A DNA stretch of 25,497 nucleotides from Chara braunii (Eukaryota; Streptophyta; Charophyceae; Charales; Characeae), in contig BFEA01000091.1 in NCBI GenBank assembly GCA_003427395.1, forward strand, positions 1,504,242-1,529,738, written 5' to 3'. The notes under the pieces were generated by a model. That model was not told the DNA's origin. It did not search any database and saw only the letters and a program-made list of their open reading frames with translations. The position numbers and the translations under genes are program-made. Shown in pieces: positions 19,371-25,497 of this stretch. Positions within the stretch are counted from its first letter, which is position 1. Each line of letters opens with the position of its first letter.

Positions 19371-19983
19371 ATGTTACAACAAGCTCTCTTATACGACCCA
19401 CTGCATCCACATATCAAGGTGAGAGAAGCAAAGTTACCACCATTCATCCATTATAGCAAAACATGACAAAAGGAGAGAGTGAGGGAGAATAGGGGCAGAT
19501 CAGAGGGGAGGAACGAGTAGAAAGCAATCACAGAATGTCTGACAATCTTGTCAAGGGAAATTCCAGCTTAAAAGCCGAGTGATCAGAACTCACGCTCGAA
19601 GATACAAATTTTGGGACAAAAGGAGGTACTTCTGTCATAAAATTCCACCATGGCCCCAGGCCATACACTCGCTCAACTTCCGATTCGAACTTCTCACAAG
19701 CACTGACCATCCCGATCGTCACGTGTTAATCCATCATAGTGATCGTCACCCCACCAACTTAGTCTGTGCACGGTCTGGCCTGGATCCCACAGTTCGTCGG
19801 GCGATCCAGCGTATAGCCGCCAAGACTACAGTCAACTCGTCGGGACTTTTCGACTCGCACCGTCCTACATACCACCTAGCCATTGCTGCCGGGAAGCTGG
19901 CTGATGAGTCGAGAGAGGGATTTTCGGGAGCGCTTGCGGAATTTATAGCTGAGGAAAAGGAGATAGACGCTAGGAAGGGTTAG
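19371..19983 (+). CDS. Candidate two-exon gene of unknown function
   Basis: Exon 1 (19371-19418) is 16 codons from ATG and ends in AAG before a strong donor, GTGAGAG. A 148-base candidate intron (19419-19566) ends in TTCCAG. Exon 2 (19567-19983) continues in the same phase for 138 codons to a TAG. The product would be about 154 residues, with a basic start (RTHARRYKFWDKRR) and an acidic helical-looking end (GALAEFIAEEKEIDARKG). No family is recognised. The in-frame splice is the only support beyond an open frame. It could also be a repeat fragment or lack further exons. Confidence 0.35.
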
Positions 19984-19989
19984 GACTGA

Positions 19990-21170
19990 GGTAGGGAGGG
20001 GTAGAGGAAGGTCCTGGGATACTCGCCTGGCGAAAGTCATGTCGATCCTTTGGATCCCAGTTGTAGCCAATCAGAATCGTCGTGTATCAAAAATTTCTTT
20101 CCTACATGGCGTGTCTCCTTGGCTAGAGGGAAGGAGGAGGGAGTCGATAGAGTATTTCAGTGCTAGGATTAGAGCGGGAAGAACAACAGCGCGAAGGATA
20201 GCGCGGAACGGAACCAAAATTCAGACGATCAAGAAATAGAAAAGGCGTGGAAGGTGAGGAAGAGATGGAAAACGGTTACAAAGAGAGAAGTAGCGTGAGC
20301 GCGAAGAAAAGAGTGTCGAAGGTAGCGAGGGAAGCGAGGAGGGGAGGTTCGCATGCATGGCGCTGACGAGGAGGCAAAAAGGGCACCAAAACAGTTATGG
20401 CTGATTCAAAATTGAAGAGTACCATATCCGTGCGCAGAGAAAGTGCGGGAAAAAGTTATATACCTGCTTAGATTCCTATGAAAATTCCCTGAGTTTTCCA
20501 AGACGAAGTCGAGAACATTCATGCAAAAAAAAAAACACATCAGATTTCGCTCATTCCAAAATTCTTCACTTTCGAGTCGACCAAAATTCCTAGCACGCTC
20601 GCTAAGGTGTGCGTAATTCCCATGTATTTACCAAATTCCAAAAGATGGAATTTTAGAAACCGATCAAAAAATGAGGAAGGTCCTGAGAAGGATGGGCCTC
20701 CCTGATTACGAACAACGCACATCAATCTATGGAAATACAAAAAAAGAGGCTTCGTCGGCCTGTTTGTAAAAAACACCAAAATTCGGGTTGGAAGATGGCA
20801 CTGGTCTGAAAGTTGGCGCATCACATACGTGGCGCTTAGGGGGTTCCAAAATTATGCGATCTCCTGATTGCATGGAGGAGAATTAGTTTACATGGCGGAG
20901 GGGGATGGAGGGGGTGAGGAGACGAATGAGGAACCCAACGTATCAGAACGAATCAGAATCTTGCATAAGCACTAGATCGAGCCAAGAGTCATCTTGACGC
21001 CAACTTCAGTTGCAATATCTCCACGAATTTGTCGGCTGTAGGCTTTCGGGATCTCTACCATCCAGCCTTGTTGTGCGCAACCCCCTGCTTTTCTTTGATC
21101 GGAGGAGGTCGTTCAGGTGCCACCATTATGGTCGGCCGATCTTCTGCTCGGTCACTGAGGTGCAACTGAA
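19990..21170. other. Unassigned sequence
   Basis: No gene is recognised. The sequence is purine-rich from about 19984 to 20350. Open frames here (plus 20039-20239, minus 20540-20824) lack motifs. Confidence 0.45.
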
Positions 21171-21175
21171 GCTTT

Positions 21176-21229
21176 TCATTTTTTGCTTTTTTGCTTCTTT
21201 TTTTTTTTTTTTTTTTTGTGTGTGTGTTG

Positions 21230-21260
<31 letters not shown>

Positions 21261-21826
21261 GCGAGGAGAGGGTTATGGAGTGGTCTAGGCCATTCAGCAG
21301 GGAGCGGAGGAAAGTAATCGGATGCTTCGTCCCCAAGATCGACAAAGTGGACGATTCGGTGCGCTCGAGGGAATCGATGGTTGGGTCGAGAGAGGGAGAG
21401 GAGGTAATCGAGATAAAGGGTAGGGATAGTGCGGAGGATATTATCGCGTAGGGATTCATAGTCCTCTCTTGCAGGAAAGGTTTCCGAGATAATGCAGTAC
21501 AACTCCATATGGTTGTACTGTCTCCAGGCGACACTGAAGAGAAGGATGTTGAGGGGGAAGGACGGAGAGCGATGAGGGAAGACTGTGCATAACCGTCGTA
21601 CGACAAAGTGGTGACATAAGAGGTGGTTAACGAAAATGCGGTAGTTTAGAGGGAACTCGATGTGGGGAAGAGGAGAAAAGGAGAGATAATCAAGACGGCG
21701 GCAATAGATCGGACGAGGACGGAGCGCTCGTGCGGGGAGGAGGACGGGGACCAAGTGCGGAGGGGGTGGAGGAGGGAGATGGGGAGTGGGAGCGACGGCG
21801 CCGACGGGAAGATTTTGCGCCATCAT
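21176..21826 (-). CDS. Hypothetical ORF downstream of the integrase
   Basis: The frame encodes 216 residues. The first 35 are Pro-rich. The middle (about residues 50-175) looks globular, with IEFPLNYRIFVNHLLCHH, AWRQYNHMELYCIISETFP and HRIVHFVDLG. The last 40 residues are translated (TG)n and T/A microsatellite, so the true end is uncertain. It is on the same strand as the PHD-integrase gene and the third open frame after it. No family is recognised. It could be a gag-like or accessory protein, or chance. Confidence 0.3.
21193..21260. repeat. Poly(T), (TG)n and (GA)n microsatellite
   Basis: A run of T's (about 21198-21217) is followed by TG repeats to about 21242 and GA repeats to about 21260. 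Confidence 0.9.
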
Positions 21827-21912
21827 GTCGACTGGCGACGTCGGCAGGGACTTCGGGGTTCAGAGCGGATCCTCCCCGTGCAGTAGGTGGTGCTCGGGCC
21901 GGCGGGCCCCCT

Positions 21913-22377
21913 CTAGGGCTCCGGTGCTGATGCCTCCTCTTCTTCCTTCAACGTCGACCTGGCTTCCGACTCTTCCTCTGCCGTCAGACCCGCGATGGCT
22001 ATGCGACCTGGATCGTCGTCCGGTGACACCTCGCCGTGTGCCTGGTGAGCGTTCCAAAACTCGTCTAGATCGGAATTGTATGGCGCAAGATCGCCCAAGT
22101 CCAAAAGGCGCCAAACCGTAGTGTCGTGACCGCTTAGGTATTGACCGCAGTCTTCTGTACAATTCGCCCAAATTATGGTTGGCGTCAAATGTCCTCTCCA
22201 TAGTGACGGGTTCGGGTTGGTTGGAGTCGCTTGGATTGAAGGAGATGATGCTTGTTGGCAAGTCATCGACGAGATGGGACAGGAAGGTGAGGAGCTTGTA
22301 GGCGACAGTCGCTCTACCTCCTTCAGAAATCTCTCCGCAAAGAAGTCCAAATAAAGTGCCACAAGGCCCAGTGGCAC
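21913..22377 (-). CDS. Hypothetical ORF downstream of the integrase
   Basis: This 154-residue frame starts MPLGLVALYLDFFAERFLKE. It has a Ser/Thr/Pro-rich middle and a very acidic end (SPDDDPGR, AEEESEA, KEEEEASAPEP). A second minus-strand frame (21860-22261) overlaps it. Composition makes this one slightly the better candidate. The start codon used here may be a non-ATG codon, and the frame may have begun further upstream. No family is recognised. Confidence 0.3.
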   Translation of the reverse strand: MPLGLVALYLDFFAERFLKEVERLSPTSSSPSCPISSMTCQQASSPSIQATPTNPNPSLWRGHLTPTIIWANCTEDCGQYLSGHDTTVWRLLDLGDLAPYNSDLDEFWNAHQAHGEVSPDDDPGRIAIAGLTAEEESEARSTLKEEEEASAPEP

Positions 22378-22764
22378 AAGTCTCTGTCTCCGTTGGCCAC
22401 GCCTGCGCTAGTACTAGTGAGATCTCGTTGTAGATTTTTAACGCCCAACTGCTTTAGTACCGAGCCCAGTGACACCTCACTGTTAGCATGCACACGCTGA
22501 CCGACGCGAATTTAGCCCACTTGCGGAGGTAAAGAGGATGGAAGAGAGGGATTGGGGCAGGACGAATCTCCAAGGTTAGAAGGGGATCAGCCCAAGATGG
22601 CCAGAGAGTTGGAAGATCTGAGGGGAGGGAGAAGGTCGAAAAGTGATTCATCTGCGCAAAGGGTAAGGACAAACAGGGGGAAGGGGACGAGCAGGGGGAT
22701 CAGTGCTACTAGTTCGAAGAGAAAAGATATCGATACACTCGGTTTCCACTATTTGTCGGCCTGG

Positions 22765-23133
22765 TCAGGCCAGTCGCTGTCGCCAATTCGCTACCCACTC
22801 CTGTCCCCACTCGTAGAGGTTGGTGATCACCTCGTTGCGCTGCTGCAAGTGGATAATGCACAGATCGCCGCTGAAGGCGAGGATTACCGTTATGTCGCTC
22901 TGGTTAGGATGGGAGAATCGATCGAATGTCGAAGCTTCCACCAGGATGACCGCTGCTCCCCGCTCTGTCGAAATCGTTACCTCTACCGCAACGCACCAAG
23001 CCCGGTGGCTAAACACCTGCGCAAACCGGAGGAGATCGGGACTAAGACGAGGATGCACGACTTGGCGAAACTGCAATGAAGGTCGAGGCTGAAGAAGCTG
23101 CGGAGGAAGAGTCGGCTCGATGGCGAAACTCAT
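22765..23133 (-). CDS. Hypothetical ORF overlapping the end of the integrase gene
   Basis: The frame encodes 122 residues starting at an ATG (23133-23131) that overlaps the TGA stop of the preceding GPY/F frame (23132-23130) in the form ATGA. After a Gln/Pro-rich start it looks globular (FAQVFSHRAWCVAVEVTIST, ILVEASTFDRFSHPNQSDIT, LQQRNEVITNLYEWGQEW). No family is recognised. It may be a separate protein or a readthrough part of the integrase protein after a frameshift. A longer plus-strand frame (22552-23079) overlaps it but looks less protein-like. Confidence 0.4.
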   Translation of the reverse strand: MSFAIEPTLPPQLLQPRPSLQFRQVVHPRLSPDLLRFAQVFSHRAWCVAVEVTISTERGAAVILVEASTFDRFSHPNQSDITVILAFSGDLCIIHLQQRNEVITNLYEWGQEWVANWRQRLA

Positions 23134-24868
23134 GGTGAAGACCGAGGAGAAGTGGTATCAGACGAGGGGGGGAAAGCAAGATCCTCGTCTAGGCTAGAGA
23201 AAGAAGACGAAGGCGAGATAGGGTCCTCAGAGGGTGGGAGGGGGCGAAGGTAGGAGGTATGACGGATGATAGGAAGAGAGCTATGGCTGGCGCCGGTCTC
23301 AGGAGCGATGCGCACAGTATTGGCTCCGTTAGGACCAAGTTCCACTACTCGAAAGCAGCCATAAAACTTGGAAGCGAGTTTCCGGTCACGTGCACATTTA
23401 CATACCTGCACGAGGTCCCCTAATTTATACTGGGGTTGTCGGCCTGCATTCCCATTCCGGGCCTCGTAACTACGGACCTGCCTACCGTGGGCTAGTTCGG
23501 TTATTTTCTGTCTTTTTCGGGCTAGCCTACGGATAGTCTTTTCCATAACTCCGCATACCGCTTAGCCTTGGCCTTGAGGGCCGACCGCGTGTCCCTTCCC
23601 CCTTTCTCGATATTTTCCGAGGCACTTCAGTTATCGACACATGGCATACTATTCGTTCGTAGCTGAAAGGGGGTGAATCGAGTGGATTCATGAGGGGTCG
23701 GCGGGTCGCCAGATGGATCTCGATGATTTGATACACTATCTCAGGCCAAGGACGCGTGTCATTGGCCGCTAAGTTCCTGCGAAGAGCGGTCTTAATCATG
23801 GGGTTCACGTTCTCGGCTAGCCCATTGGATTGAGAGACATGGGGAGTAGTGTGTTGGAGAGTAACGCCAACACCAATAATTCCTCTACCTCGACTTTGAA
23901 TTCAGACCCATTGTCGGTTAGAATCCCTTCTGTATCTAGATGGGTATTGAGGAATTGGTCGATGTACGTAGGTTTCTCTAAGGCCTTACCAGTCTTACAG
24001 GGGTAAACTTCGATGTACTTCGAGAAATGATCGACGAACACCAAGAGAATGGAGTACTCACAACGGTTGGGGCCAGGTGGCACGTCAATATCTGTCGTGT
24101 CCATACTGACTTGCTGGAAAGGATGTTCTACGTCCGTCGAGACTATCTTGTTTGACCCACGAAGGGTCGCACGATCGCCAACACAGACTAGACAGTTAGC
24201 GACCACGTGTCTCACGTCATCGCGAATATTAGACCAGAACCATCGATTTTGATCGATGGTCGCTTCAGTGACACGTATCGCAAAATGAGCGGCCTGCTCC
24301 TCGTGCACTGATTTGGTCCAGTCATATTTCTGAAATGGGTGGGGAACCGTCAACCATAACCTCGATCCGTTTGTTTTTCGTTTTTCCAAATGACCGTTGA
24401 TCCATCGATAATATCGAGACTTCTTAGTGGCCCGACGTCTGTCATGTTTAGTGAGATGGTCCAATGGCTTGCCAGCTACTAATTTAGCCAATAATATTTT
24501 ATCCGTCTATAATTCAGCCCTTCAGTATTTTTCATCGTATTCGGGGTCGTGAGTTCTGGCAGCCTCGAATCGAACTTTCGTGGGAAGCTTGTCCGTTAGA
24601 CACAAAGGGCACTTCCACACCTTACTACTCGTTCGATATCGAACGCACTCGCCATGTGCATGATTGACACAACGTGGCACATTATACCCAGTCACTAGTA
24701 GTCAATGAACCCCGCCTCAAAGGGATAACAATCTCCCCCGTAAACCCGTGAAATACATATGCAAAAATAATAGAACTTATCCGGAAGATTGACGAAAAAT
24801 TCCAAATGCGCAGGAGGAGGGCCTGGAGGGGGGTTGAGAGAAGGAGCAGATGAAGAAGGGGTCGCCAT
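23130..24868 (-). pseudogene. PHD finger plus gypsy-type integrase plus GPY/F-like module
   Basis: Read on the minus strand from ATG at 24868: a Pro/Ser-rich start, then a PHD finger (24763-24600) with CIC, a CATC-type pair followed by H and C, and WKCPLC. Next is a basic linker, then the integrase zinc motif (HEEQAAH and CLVC), first Asp in SMDTTD (24099-24101), second in TDNGSEF (23913-23915), and Glu in NGLAENVN (23812-23814), about 33 residues further on. A GPY/F-like segment follows (YKLGDLVQV, KLASKFYGCFRVVE, about 23430-23330). Frameshifts near 24690, 23860 and 23600 and stops near 24500 disable it. No RT or RNase H is seen upstream within the window. It could be Ginger-like or a truncated gypsy element. 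Confidence 0.7.
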
Positions 24869-24947
24869 TGCTTCGGGAAAAGGAAGGAGAGAGAGAGAGA
24901 GCAAGAAAGAGAGATAGATAGATAGAGCGAGAGAGAGAGAAAGTTCA
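24435..24947 (-). repeat. 513-bp tandem unit, copy 1
   Basis: This copy contains the 5' end of the PHD-integrase gene. Copy 2 starts at 24948 with the same bases (ACGTCTGTCATG). The unit ends in a (GA)n/(GATA)n tract (about 24888-24941). By eye the copies differ at about 4-5% of positions, and copy 2 lacks about 9 bases in the Pro-rich part. Confidence 0.9.
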
Positions 24948-25406
24948 ACGTCTGTCATGTTTAGTGAGATGGTCCAATGGCTTGCCAGCTACTAATTTAG
25001 CCAATAATATTTTATCCGTCTATAATTCAGCCCTTTAGTATTTTTCGTCGTATTCGGGGCCGTGAGTTCTGGCGGCCTCGAATCGAACTTTCGTGGGAAG
25101 CTTGTCCGTTAGACACAGAGGGCACTTCCACACCTTACTACTCGTTCGATATCGAACGCACTCGCCATGCGCACGATTGACACACGTGGCACATTATACC
25201 CAGTCACTGGTAGTCAGTGAACCCCGACTCAAAGGGATAGCAATCTACCCCATAAACCCGTGAAATGCATGTGCAAAAATAACAGAACTTGTCTGGAAGA
25301 TTGACGAAAAATTCCAAATGCGCAGGAGGAGGGGGGTTGAGAGAAGGAGCAGAAGAAGAAGGGGTCGCCATTGCTCCGGGAAAAGGAAGGAGAGAGAGAG
25401 AGAGCG

Positions 25407-25497
<91 letters not shown>
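24948..25497 (-). repeat. 513-bp tandem unit, copy 2, running off the window
   Basis: This copy repeats the start codon, Pro-rich region and PHD finger. It has one base fewer in the finger region than copy 1, which puts both Cys of CATC in one frame with the downstream H, C and WKCPLC. On the minus strand it lies upstream of copy 1 and breaks off at the duplication junction before the integrase zinc motif. Confidence 0.9.
25381..25497. repeat. (GATA)n and (GA)n microsatellite at the window edge
   Basis: GA repeats, then about 12 GATA units, then GA repeats continue to the last base. Such tracts often end contigs or cause collapsed assembly. Confidence 0.95.

Noticed and set aside
21055-21606. 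A 183-codon minus-strand ORF overlapping the 216-codon one
   Set aside because: Its composition is Ser/Thr/Pro-rich and runs through the same microsatellite. The alternative frame looks more like a folded protein, though neither is certain.
22552-23079. A 175-codon plus-strand ORF opposite the 122-codon minus-strand ORF
   Set aside because: It looks like the complement of a more protein-like frame that follows the integrase on the minus strand, and no motif was recognised.

Overview
This is eukaryotic nuclear DNA, and almost all of it is decayed mobile elements. The evidence is a Helitron helicase relic, an APE-type LINE, a gypsy-type integrase, tRNA-derived and other short interspersed repeats, long (GA)n, (GATA)n, (AT)n and (TG)n microsatellites, a plausible GT-AG intron, and no bacterial-style operons. 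The LINE resembles lineages I associate with plants and streptophyte algae, so a large, repeat-rich streptophyte-like genome is my best guess. That is inference only; no host marker gene is visible.

Layout: 1-1560 is unassigned. A tRNA-derived SINE-like element (about 1572-1888) is followed by a 49-bp tandem repeat. From about 2625 to 8930 lies a plus-strand Helitron relic. It has a degraded Rep/helicase gene (2625-2941 and 3894-6380), an unrecognised downstream coding block (about 6462-8147), and a textbook Helitron 3' end (hairpin 8905-8921, CTAG at 8927-8930, then T). A 948-bp element with perfect 21-bp terminal inverted repeats and a TTTT target duplication (2942-3889) sits inside the helicase gene. 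Removing it plus one target copy restores the reading frame exactly. That insert carries a hammerhead-ribozyme-like core on the minus strand (3257-3293).

From about 9000 to 15540 lies a plus-strand LINE relic with endonuclease, reverse transcriptase (FADN instead of FADD) and a C-terminal region that is tandemly duplicated (12501-13887 and 13888-15332). Inside it, 12255-12292 is the Tn5 mosaic-end junction adapter used in mate-pair sequencing libraries, flanked by a perfect 211-bp duplication. This is an assembly artefact. Two undetermined bases (14397, 14433) lie in the second copy.

15540-19300 is non-coding, with two copies of a hairpin-bearing short repeat and several dispersed motif repeats. 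A weak two-exon gene candidate lies at 19371-19983. From 24868 down to 23130 on the minus strand lies a frameshifted protein: Pro-rich N-terminus, PHD finger, H2C2 zinc motif, DDE integrase core and GPY/F-like module. No reverse transcriptase is visible next to it, which recalls Ginger-type cut-and-paste transposons more than an ordinary gypsy polyprotein. Unassigned minus-strand ORFs follow it. Its 5' part is duplicated as a 513-bp tandem unit (24435-24947, 24948-25497) that runs off the window in microsatellite.
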